Positions 27,950-34,710 of a stretch of 64,000 nucleotides of DNA are shown here, one piece after another. The stretch is from Lactobacillus sp. ESL0701. Lineage in GTDB: Bacteria; Bacillota; Bacilli; Lactobacillales; Lactobacillaceae. A program made the position numbers and the translations under genes. How positions within the stretch are numbered: position 1 is the first letter of the stretch; every line of letters starts with the position of its first letter. The stretch lies in the NCBI RefSeq assembly GCF_029433445.1, contig NZ_JAQTIC010000007.1, forward strand, positions 28,360 to 92,359. The letters run 5' to 3'. The notes beneath the pieces are model-generated. The model had not been told where the DNA came from. It worked only from the letters and a program-made list of their open reading frames with translations, and searched no databases.

Positions 27950-29612
27950 TTTTGTGGAATTGCATGCCCGCCAAAGAGCAGAGGCATTACTCGATCAAGG
28001 TACTGAACGTGAACTAGTTGGACCGTTTGCCGGCATGATTTCACCACATTTAGAGCCGCAAAATATCGTGCCCGAATCAGATGACGGTGTCGTAATTATG
28101 AGGGGAACCATGAATGATCAGCAAGTGGTGATTATCTCAATTGAAGGTTCATTTCAGGGCGGGGGCATTGGTGAAGTTTCTGGTGCGAAAATTGTGGCGG
28201 CATTAGAGCACGCGCTAGCTGATAATCAAGCAGGTAAAACAATCTACCCCATTCTAATTTTGGATACGGGCGGTGTCCGGCTGCAAGAAGCCAATTATGG
28301 GCTGCTGGCAATTTCTGAAATCCAAAATATGGTAATTGCCTTGAAGAAATATGTTCCGGTAATTGGTCTAATACCTGGGCGTGTTGGCTCTTTTGGCGGG
28401 ATGTCAATTACCAGTGCGTTATTGTCCTACTTAATCGGTACGGACAAGGCAAGAATCGGCTTAAATGGTCCTGAGGTAATTGAACAGGAAGCTGGCGTGC
28501 GTGAGTGGGATGCTTCTGATAAGAATTTGATTTGGGATACTTTAGGTACCAAGCAGCGGCAAAAGACCGGTATTATTGATGAGGTTACCGCAGACGATAT
28601 TACTTCAATCAAGCTGGCAATTAATGAAGCAATTTCTAAGAAAAAGGATACCCATCGCGATCAACGCAGTGACTTTTATCTGTCATTACTCGATCAATTG
28701 GACTTGCAGCAGCCACTAACTATTGCTACTTATAATGAGCTATATCAAGAAGTTGCAGTTAAGCCGCACCACTTGGCAACCGCAATTGCCGGTACTGAAG
28801 CTAAAACTAAGTCTCGTGGTCGCAATTGGTTCGAGTTGTTAACCGGCATAAAAAATGCTACAAGTCAGGTGGCTACTGTCTTACACGCGCAGAAAGATAA
28901 TCGTGAGTACATTGCGATTGTGCCGGATGAGCAAAATCGTTTTCCACGAGTTCGCCGAGGTGAAGTGGGTCTTGAAGAAGGATTCACGGTTGCTAGTGTG
29001 GTTAATGATTTAGTTGAACAGGATAAAGAAAAAGCTGAAAAGACCCCGATTGTCTTACTAGTTGATGTGCCTAGTCAAGCTTACGGTTATAAAGAAGAAT
29101 TGATCGGCATCCATTTGGCATTAGCAGCAAGTGCCAGTGCCTACGCGAGAGCCCGGCAAAGTGGTCACAAAATCGTGGCTTTAATTGTTGGGGATGCCGT
29201 TTCTGGCGGCTTTTTGGCACATGGTTTGCAGTCTAACCGGTTAGTGGCATTAGATGATCTGGCAATAACAGTTCAGGCAATGAGTAAGGCTTCCAGCGCA
29301 CGAATTACCCAGCGGACAATTGCCGAAGTTGAAGCAGCGACTAAACATGTGCCAGCCATGGCGTATGATATTGAAAATTATCAAAAATTAGGTGCCCTGT
29401 ACAATTTGCTTCCCCAAGTTAAGGGCTATGACCATGACGAACAAGCTGTAAGAGCAGTTAAACAAGCTTTAGATGATGCTTTTGCCAGTTTGGAAGGTGC
29501 TCCAACTGATCTGTCTTTTCGTTATACCAATGAGATTGCGGTGAATGGCGCGGCTAGCGGTCGCAAAGCTACTAATCAAGTTAGAAAATTGCTGGCTGAA
29601 GAATGGAACTAA
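27939..29612 (+). CDS. mdcDE: fused malonate decarboxylase beta and gamma subunits
   Basis: In most bacteria MdcD and MdcE are two proteins that together decarboxylate malonyl-S-ACP to acetyl-S-ACP. Here one 557-residue chain covers both: residues about 1-245 match MdcD (GSFQGGGIGEVSGAK, ILDTGGVRLQEAN, PGRVGSFGGMS), and residues about 285-557 match MdcE (RVRRGEVGLEEGF, LVDVPSQAYGYKEE, GDAVSGGFLAHGLQ), both crotonase-like carboxyltransferase folds. The linker is about 40 residues with no internal stop. The ATG at 27939 lies inside mdcC. mdcG overlaps its end by 10 bases. Confidence 0.93.
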   Translation: MNNSFVELHARQRAEALLDQGTERELVGPFAGMISPHLEPQNIVPESDDGVVIMRGTMNDQQVVIISIEGSFQGGGIGEVSGAKIVAALEHALADNQAGKTIYPILILDTGGVRLQEANYGLLAISEIQNMVIALKKYVPVIGLIPGRVGSFGGMSITSALLSYLIGTDKARIGLNGPEVIEQEAGVREWDASDKNLIWDTLGTKQRQKTGIIDEVTADDITSIKLAINEAISKKKDTHRDQRSDFYLSLLDQLDLQQPLTIATYNELYQEVAVKPHHLATAIAGTEAKTKSRGRNWFELLTGIKNATSQVATVLHAQKDNREYIAIVPDEQNRFPRVRRGEVGLEEGFTVASVVNDLVEQDKEKAEKTPIVLLVDVPSQAYGYKEELIGIHLALAASASAYARARQSGHKIVALIVGDAVSGGFLAHGLQSNRLVALDDLAITVQAMSKASSARITQRTIAEVEAATKHVPAMAYDIENYQKLGALYNLLPQVKGYDHDEQAVRAVKQALDDAFASLEGAPTDLSFRYTNEIAVNGAASGRKATNQVRKLLAEEWN

Positions 29613-30223
29613 TTCCACCGCATACTCTAATTAAGGTATCTAATCTTGCCGCACTAGTGCCACATGAATTACCGCTTTGGGCACAAAAAATGCTTGCTCA
29701 GGCACCTTATGTGATTGTGCGGCGTGGTGATCAAGGCGCGCAAATTCCAGTGGGCATTCGCGGCTTTAATAGAAGTCAACGTTTTGCGACCTTTTTACCA
29801 TCAGGGCAGTGGCAGAAGCTAATTAGTCCGCAGCAAGCACTAAGGTACTTACCCAATTTGGCAAAAGAACGGGCAAAGCTTGCGGCATTTATAAAGTTGC
29901 GGGAAATCATGCCGCTGCTTAATGGCTATAATTGGGGTATCAGCGGCAGTTTGCAATTTGAGCTGGTTACAGGAATTCCAGTTGTTAATGCGGCTTCAGA
30001 CGTTGATATTATTCTGCCGAATCTTCCTCGAATGCCCCGTCGTGAAGCAAGTGGCTTAATTGATCGACTGCAGGCAGTTTATCCAGAAATTCATACCGAT
30101 ATTCAGGTTACAAAAGGACAAAACGGCTTCTCTCTAGAAGAATTTGCCCAGCAGCGAGCAGATACGATTTTATTAAAAACGATGACGGGACCAAAATTAG
30201 TGACCGACCCGTGGCAAGAATAA
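29603..30223 (+). CDS. mdcG: malonate decarboxylase holo-ACP synthase (phosphoribosyl-dephospho-CoA transferase)
   Basis: MdcG attaches triphosphoribosyl-dephospho-CoA to Ser25 of MdcC, releasing pyrophosphate; it is a nucleotidyltransferase-fold enzyme related to CitX. The 206 residues show WGISGSLQFE (111-120) and SDVD (132-135), the family's active-site aspartate pair. It ends the operon; a terminator follows. The synthase for the donor (MdcB, related to CitG) is not in the operon or elsewhere in the window. Confidence 0.92.
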   Translation: MELIPPHTLIKVSNLAALVPHELPLWAQKMLAQAPYVIVRRGDQGAQIPVGIRGFNRSQRFATFLPSGQWQKLISPQQALRYLPNLAKERAKLAAFIKLREIMPLLNGYNWGISGSLQFELVTGIPVVNAASDVDIILPNLPRMPRREASGLIDRLQAVYPEIHTDIQVTKGQNGFSLEEFAQQRADTILLKTMTGPKLVTDPWQE

Positions 30224-30227
30224 AAAT

Positions 30228-30262
30228 AAAAACCTCGTTTCATAAATTGAAACGGGGTTTTT
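30228..30262. terminator. terminator between mdcG and the IIC-like gene
   Basis: AAAAACCTCGTTTCA pairs with TGAAACGGGGTTTTT (one mismatch); T-runs both sides; the two genes converge here. Confidence 0.9.
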
Positions 30263-30266
30263 ATCA

Positions 30267-31304
30267 TTAACTGAAATCTAATTCAAAGTCTTTACTAGTG
30301 AAGTAATGTAATTGATGGTTGAAAATGTAATTCATTAATAATCCCAGACTAACAGGCACGACTACGAAAAGGATGGTTATCAAGATAATATTAGCTGCAT
30401 TTGCTGGGCGAGAAGCCATTGCAGCCAGTGGTCCGATTAAACCAGAAAAGCCGAAGCCGGCACTCATTGGTGTGCCGCCAATTTTAAAAATTGCTCCCAG
30501 ACCACCGGCTATTCCGGCATTAATTAGTACAGGTACCAGCAGCTTAGGTTTAGTCATTAGGTTTGCCATTTGCATTTTAGGTGAGCCTAGGAAATGAGCA
30601 ATTGAAGTACCAATAGAATTGGCTTGCCAACCAAAGATTGCTAGACTAAAGCTGGCAGCTGTAATGCCTAGATTAGCTGAACCGGAAGCAATGCCAGCAA
30701 GACTAATGGCTGTGGCAATCCCAACTGAAGAAATTGGCGAGACAATTAGTAAGGCAAAGATAATCCCCATGATAATCCCCATTAATATCGGCTGCAGGTT
30801 AGTTAAGTGCTCAATGCCGATACCGATCAAGGCAGTTAATTGACCAACTGGAATTTTAGTCAGGCTGCCAAGACCACCAGCAATTATCAATACTAATAGC
30901 GGAACTAATAAAATCGTGTAGGCCTTGAGTTTTTTACCTAAAAATAAAACCACGGCATAACCAATCATGATAGTAATGGCTGTATTAATGACGTCTCCGC
31001 TGCCGTTGACGGTGATTTTACCATTCTTCATTACGAAATTACCGGCGCCAGCAGTTGCAGCTAAAGCTAGAGAAGATGTTTGAATGGGAGTTAATTTCCC
31101 AGTCATACCTACACACACCGCGCTGATTGCGGGCAAAAGTCCCGCCGCGAATGCAGTTAAGGTTAGAATAAAACTCAGCCCCGACCAAGTCGGCACCAGT
31201 GCCTTGACTAGCTGGTTGACTAAGGCTCCGGGAATTAACGCAACGACAATTCCCGTGGATAAGCCGTTTAAAGTATTTAAAACAATTTCTTTAACAGTTT
31301 TCAT
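30267..31304 (-). CDS. PTS_EIIC_2-family membrane transporter
   Basis: A 345-residue integral membrane protein with about nine to ten hydrophobic segments, matching the PTS EIIC type 2 family (conserved features: LTAFAAGLLPAISAVCVGM, GGLGSLTKIPVGQL, HFLGSPKMQMANLM, GGTPMSAGFGFSGLIGP). No IIA or IIB domain is fused or near, and no phosphorylation cysteine or histidine motif is seen, so phosphotransfer-driven sugar uptake is doubtful. Three ATGs occur near the start; I chose 31304, nine bases after AGGAGA. Its mRNA leader holds a short aromatic-rich ORF and an attenuator (31321-31512), suggesting amino-acid-linked control, which hints that the substrate is an amino acid or relative. Substrate otherwise unknown. 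Confidence 0.82.
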   Translation of the reverse strand: MKTVKEIVLNTLNGLSTGIVVALIPGALVNQLVKALVPTWSGLSFILTLTAFAAGLLPAISAVCVGMTGKLTPIQTSSLALAATAGAGNFVMKNGKITVNGSGDVINTAITIMIGYAVVLFLGKKLKAYTILLVPLLVLIIAGGLGSLTKIPVGQLTALIGIGIEHLTNLQPILMGIIMGIIFALLIVSPISSVGIATAISLAGIASGSANLGITAASFSLAIFGWQANSIGTSIAHFLGSPKMQMANLMTKPKLLVPVLINAGIAGGLGAIFKIGGTPMSAGFGFSGLIGPLAAMASRPANAANIILITILFVVVPVSLGLLMNYIFNHQLHYFTSKDFELDFS

Positions 31305-31320
31305 TGACATCATTCTCCTA

Positions 31321-31415
31321 AATAAAAAACTCACACAGGACGACAACTGTGTGAGCTTTTAGAAGAAAGTACTTAAGGACGCGCAGTTGTCAGATATACT
31401 AGACCTGCGTGTCCT
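31321..31415 (-). promoter_or_regulatory. transcription attenuator with competing hairpins
   Basis: In the minus-strand leader, in order of transcription: hairpin 1 (31405-31415 with 31376-31386, 11 bp with one A-C mismatch), then a terminator (CTCACACAG, 31347-31355 with 31330-31338, followed by six T) ending just before the IIC RBS. GACAACUG inside hairpin 1 (31384-31391 on the plus strand) is perfectly complementary to CAGUUGUC in the left arm and loop of the terminator (31342-31349). Pairing of these two would break the terminator, so hairpin 1, antiterminator and terminator are mutually exclusive. Confidence 0.8.
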
Positions 31416-31437
31416 AATGTAATGGCAAATACGGCAC

Positions 31438-31512
31438 TCAGATCAAATTGCTAAAGTACCGAAAATAATATTTAACTTGTAGTTGATTTAATTGTTTACT
31501 CGTCGTCATCAT
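31438..31512 (-). CDS. leader peptide, aromatic-rich, before the attenuator
   Basis: A 24-codon ORF starts at one of two adjacent ATGs (31512 or 31509) with AGAGG upstream and ends with TGA about 23 bases before hairpin 1 of the attenuator. Near its end it encodes KYYFRYF: three tyrosines and three phenylalanines in seven codons, as expected for a ribosome-stalling sensor of charged tRNA-Tyr or tRNA-Phe. It is too short for normal ORF callers. Function is inferred from position and composition. Confidence 0.65.
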   Translation of the reverse strand: MMTTSKQLNQLQVKYYFRYFSNLI

Positions 31513-31541
31513 TGGCTACCTCTCATAAATATTTAATCAGT

Positions 31542-31570
31542 ATCATACTAAAGTATTTATAAAAAGGCAA
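31542..31570 (-). promoter_or_regulatory. promoter of the leader-IIC transcript
   Basis: On the minus strand TTGCCT (31565-31570) and TATGAT (31542-31547) are separated by 17 bases, about 25 bases before the leader-peptide RBS. Confidence 0.6.
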
Positions 31571-31688
31571 GTAAAATTGCAAAAAAGTTAAACTCGTTGA
31601 AGATAGCATGAGTTTACTAGCTAAGCTTCAATAGTTATCAAAAAGAAAATTTTTATGAAAATTTTAATTTAAAGTAGATAATAAATGC

Positions 31689-31694
31689 TATAAT
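31689..31694 (+). promoter_or_regulatory. -10 element of the serine hydrolase promoter
   Basis: TGCTATAAT (extended -10 style) 30 bases before the ATG, with AAGGAGG between. No strong -35 is seen. Confidence 0.5.
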
Positions 31695-31723
31695 TTGAAC
31701 ATAATATAAGGAGGAATTAGTTA

Positions 31724-33082
31724 ATGAAAACCCAAGAAATCGATAATTATGCTGAAAAAATCCGTCAGAATTTCCGTTTGCCAAGTTTGGGTCTGGGAAT
31801 TTATTACAAAGGGGAAACTTACAGTCACGTCTATGGCGATGCTGAGCAAGATACGTTGTATCCTCTTGCTTCAATTTCGAAGACTTTTTTGGCAACAGCG
31901 ATTTGCAAGTTGGCTGATGAAGGCAAGATTGATTTGGATGAGCCACTTAAGAAGTATTGGTCTGGATTTAACATGGTTGATCCGTATGTTGCCGAGCATT
32001 TGACATGGCGGGATGCCTTGAGTCACCAGAGTGGTTTGCCAGCTCATGATTGGATGCGGTTCACTAATTGGAATAAGCAGGACTTAACATTAGCGCAAAA
32101 GGCTGAAGCGGTTGGTCACTTAGAGCCTAACCATGAATTACGTGTTGAAATGCAGTACAGCAACTTGATTTTTGCGGTGGCAACTTATGTAATGGAGCAG
32201 GTAATTAACAAAGACTATGGTTCATACATTCGTGAGAACTTATTAAAGCCTCTGCACTTGGAGAATACGTTTATTAATCACCATGAATGTGAGCGCAATA
32301 GGATTGCCAAGCCATATTTATTAGAACATGGCAACTTGCGTGAAGTACCGTTTATTGCGCCGGGCAAGGTTGGCGGCGCTAGCAGCATGCTTGCAAGTAT
32401 TTCCGATTTGCTCGAATGGGGTAAATTCCAGTTGAAGACTGCACAATCTGGTAAAGGCGTTACCATGCAGCGCTATGAACCACAATCAATTATGCCAGTT
32501 GATCGTTCTTATGGTGGCGCGCACTTCTCTAATTATGGCTTGGGCATGATGATGGAAGACTACCACGGCTATAAGTATTTGTTCCATAGTGGTTCATATG
32601 TTGGCTACTGTTCATTCTTAGGTTTTGTTCCAGAGCTTGATTTGGCCTTTGTTTCCACAATGAACTTGGATTCTACTGATGCGATTTTTGCCTTGGCATA
32701 TCAAACGATTGATACCTTTGCCGGGCTTTCGCAGCATGACTGGATTAAAGCTTCTTCGGACTTTATGGCGCAAAGATTGGCAACTAAACAGCGTAAGTTT
32801 AGTGAAGCAGAAGGCGATAAGCCGCAGCCTGTTGAGGCTAAGCAGGAGCTATTGGGCGATTACCGTAATCCTGGTTATGGCATTGTCACAATTAGTGAGC
32901 AGAATGGCAAACTGATGGCAGCAATTGGTCCATGGCCATTCCCAATTATCGCTAATGAGCAAGGCGAGATGTTTGTCGAAATTAAAATTTATGATACTTT
33001 ATTGCCGCTCAAGTTTACCGAGAATGGGTTGGAAATGATGACTGAACCAGCATTGGGTAAGCCAACAATTTTTAAAAAATAG
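31724..33082 (+). CDS. serine hydrolase, class C beta-lactamase/penicillin-binding fold
   Basis: A 452-residue member of the beta-lactamase-like serine hydrolases. The nucleophile motif SISK gives Ser50 and Lys53, the second motif is YSN near 145-147, and HSG near 288 takes the place of KTG, as in esterase/D-aminopeptidase-like relatives. A C-terminal DUF3471-like beta domain runs from about 365 (LLGDYRNPGYG). No signal peptide is visible, so it is probably cytosolic, and a peptidase or esterase role is likelier than penicillin resistance. A perfect RBS AAGGAGG precedes the ATG. Own promoter and terminator. Confidence 0.87.
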   Translation: MKTQEIDNYAEKIRQNFRLPSLGLGIYYKGETYSHVYGDAEQDTLYPLASISKTFLATAICKLADEGKIDLDEPLKKYWSGFNMVDPYVAEHLTWRDALSHQSGLPAHDWMRFTNWNKQDLTLAQKAEAVGHLEPNHELRVEMQYSNLIFAVATYVMEQVINKDYGSYIRENLLKPLHLENTFINHHECERNRIAKPYLLEHGNLREVPFIAPGKVGGASSMLASISDLLEWGKFQLKTAQSGKGVTMQRYEPQSIMPVDRSYGGAHFSNYGLGMMMEDYHGYKYLFHSGSYVGYCSFLGFVPELDLAFVSTMNLDSTDAIFALAYQTIDTFAGLSQHDWIKASSDFMAQRLATKQRKFSEAEGDKPQPVEAKQELLGDYRNPGYGIVTISEQNGKLMAAIGPWPFPIIANEQGEMFVEIKIYDTLLPLKFTENGLEMMTEPALGKPTIFKK

Positions 33083-33086
33083 TAAA

Positions 33087-33126
33087 TAAATAGGAACCTC
33101 CTACATCAGGAGGTTCCTATTTATTT
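33087..33126. terminator. bidirectional terminator between serine hydrolase and SAP-domain gene
   Basis: AAATAGGAACCTCCT pairs perfectly with AGGAGGTTCCTATTT, loop ACATC, T-rich on both sides. Confidence 0.93.
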
Positions 33127-33755
33127 TTCTTGAAGTGCTTAATTTCTGCGGCATAAGTTTTAACTAAGTCAGACGTAAATCTTTTAGGTTTAGCTGAATT
33201 TTTAACGTGGTGCCATAAGATAGCCGCAACCTTTAGCTTATTATTGAACTGTTGACTAACTGGATCTTGGCAGAAGTCACGGACAAAGCTATTCCATTGA
33301 TAAGTCTGTTCTTCAGCAGTGCGGTTAACAATCTGTTGGTGCTGCTTAACTGAAGCTAATTCTTGATATTGGGTAATTAGGTCGGCAACGGTCATGTCTG
33401 TATCCTGGCGTGCCTCGGCTGCACGCTTAATAATCGCCATTTCCTTTTTGAAGGAAAAATGCTCAATATGAAAGTATTGAGCAAAAAATTGCCGACTGGC
33501 ATCATTAAAGGAAAAGCCGGAGTCAACAATTGGCGTTGTCAAAGTAATTTCACTTACTGTTAATTGCCGCACCTGCTGCTTTTTTCTGGCTGGCTTAATC
33601 TGCTCTTTAGGTATGCCAGATAAAAAAGCTTCTAGATAGGAATTAAGTTCAGCTTTGGTTCCAGAAGTTGGCAGTCCATATTGTCTGCATAAGTCTTGAA
33701 GTTCGGTCTTATAAAAATATTTTTGCTTAAATTCGTTCAAGGTCAGTTGTTTCAT
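33117..33755 (-). CDS. SAP-domain protein of unknown function
   Basis: A 212-residue protein. Residues about 3-45 (LTLNEFKQKYF, LQDLCRQYGLPTSGTKAELNSYLEAFL) form a SAP helix-extension-helix motif, which in other proteins binds DNA or RNA. The rest resembles the DUF6434-type region found with SAP in lactobacilli and ends in a basic stretch. No enzyme motif is seen. The start has no clear RBS; it lies nine bases after the upstream small membrane protein gene, so translation may be coupled. Its 3' end lies within the shared terminator arm. Confidence 0.72.
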   Translation of the reverse strand: MKQLTLNEFKQKYFYKTELQDLCRQYGLPTSGTKAELNSYLEAFLSGIPKEQIKPARKKQQVRQLTVSEITLTTPIVDSGFSFNDASRQFFAQYFHIEHFSFKKEMAIIKRAAEARQDTDMTVADLITQYQELASVKQHQQIVNRTAEEQTYQWNSFVRDFCQDPVSQQFNNKLKVAAILWHHVKNSAKPKRFTSDLVKTYAAEIKHFKKNK

Positions 33756-33764
33756 GGCAAATTT

Positions 33765-34010
33765 TTAGTTGTGAAGGTATTGAAATATGGTAATGACTAC
33801 ATCGACTTCGTTAATTGAATACAGCAGAAACAGAATGCCAAATAAGCTACTGAGCCAAATTCTTAAAGTTTTGTATTTAGGAGGCTGATGTTGCCGCCGC
33901 TTTTTGAAAAAATCATAGAAAGGATATAAGAGGTATAAGCCAAGAGCTAAAGTTATGATTAATAGTAGCAAATTCAATAGTAGATTTGCTGGGCTAGTGG
34001 TAATTTCCAT
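33765..34010 (-). CDS. small two-helix membrane protein, unknown
   Basis: Eighty-one residues with two hydrophobic helices (about 10-30 and 50-68) separated by a basic loop (KKRRQHQPPKYK). A perfect AGGAGG lies nine bases before the ATG, supporting a real gene. It precedes the SAP-domain gene in a likely two-gene unit. I do not recognise a family. Confidence 0.65.
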   Translation of the reverse strand: MEITTSPANLLLNLLLLIITLALGLYLLYPFYDFFKKRRQHQPPKYKTLRIWLSSLFGILFLLYSINEVDVVITIFQYLHN

Positions 34011-34086
34011 AAAATTTTCCTCCTAATCTGGGTAGTAATTGTAGTATACGCTTTTTAGTCAATAGGTACTTAATAATTTTAAAAAC

Positions 34087-34131
34087 AAAAAAGCAGTTAA
34101 GATTCTTGCATCGTAATCTTAACTGCTTTTT
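34087..34131. terminator. terminator after tRNA-Arg
   Basis: AAAAAAGCAGTTAAGATT pairs with AATCTTAACTGCTTTTT. On the minus strand it follows the tRNA by about nine bases; it is also T-rich on the plus strand. Confidence 0.9.
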
Positions 34132-34139
34132 CTATTTAA

Positions 34140-34213
34140 TGATCCGGGTGAGATTCGAACCCACGACCCACGGTTTAGAAGACCGTTGCTCTATCCAGCT
34201 GAGCTACCAGACC
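34140..34213 (-). tRNA. tRNA-Arg (anticodon UCU)
   Basis: A 74-base cloverleaf on the minus strand: acceptor GGTCTGG/CCGGATC with two G-U pairs, D arm GCTC/GAGC, anticodon stem ACGGT/ACCGT with loop CTTCTAA (anticodon TCT), T arm GTGGG-TTCGAAT-CTCAC, discriminator A. CCA is not encoded. It reads AGA codons, which are frequent in AT-rich genomes. Confidence 0.97.
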
Positions 34214-34710
34214 ATTGTATGTTTGTTTGTTCCTCAACAGAACATTAACTATTATAGAGTAAAAAATTCCTAATTGCAACAAAAATTTTTAATTATTTTT
34301 GCCTTCAGTAGTAATCTGTGAATTAATGCTAATAATTAGTTCGAAAATCTACCTAGTTTTTAAATCATATTGATTTGATTTTGTTTGGCAGTTTTAGTAA
34401 TTGCCTAGGCTATACAATAATTAAAACTGTATATTTTATTCTTTTAAAAATATAATTATTATTTTATAAATATAATTATATATTATATTGGAATTAGTTA
34501 TATTAAAGTGAAATTATCACGTATTAACTGCTTATATTGCTTAAAAGTAAGGGAAAAGATGTTATTACAATTGTTTTACATTCTTTAAACAATAATATCC
34601 TCTTTGAATTTCGGATAAATAAAGTGTACAACCTACAAACCTCGTTATAAAATAACTTTTTGTTAATGTAACTATTAAATTTTATATGCTTTTTTATAAA
34701 GAGGGGTAGA
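34214..34710. other. 497-base AT-rich gap before the giant surface-protein gene
   Basis: No gene is seen. The stretch is very AT-rich with runs of TATA-like sequence around 34440-34490. An inverted repeat ATTGTTT/AAACAAT (34570-34576, 34587-34593) and a possible promoter (TTGTTA 34660-34665, TATATG 34683-34688, 17-base spacer) precede the giant gene, but so close to its RBS that a longer leader from an upstream promoter is equally likely. It must also hold the tRNA promoter. Confidence 0.5.

Noticed and set aside
31321..31512. T-box riboswitch before the IIC-like gene
   Set aside because: No GGTGG T-box sequence or specifier-loop architecture; a leader ORF and competing hairpins are seen instead.
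34140..34213. tRNA-Arg as an integration site of the surface-protein region
   Set aside because: No duplicated tRNA 3' end and no integrase adjoin it.
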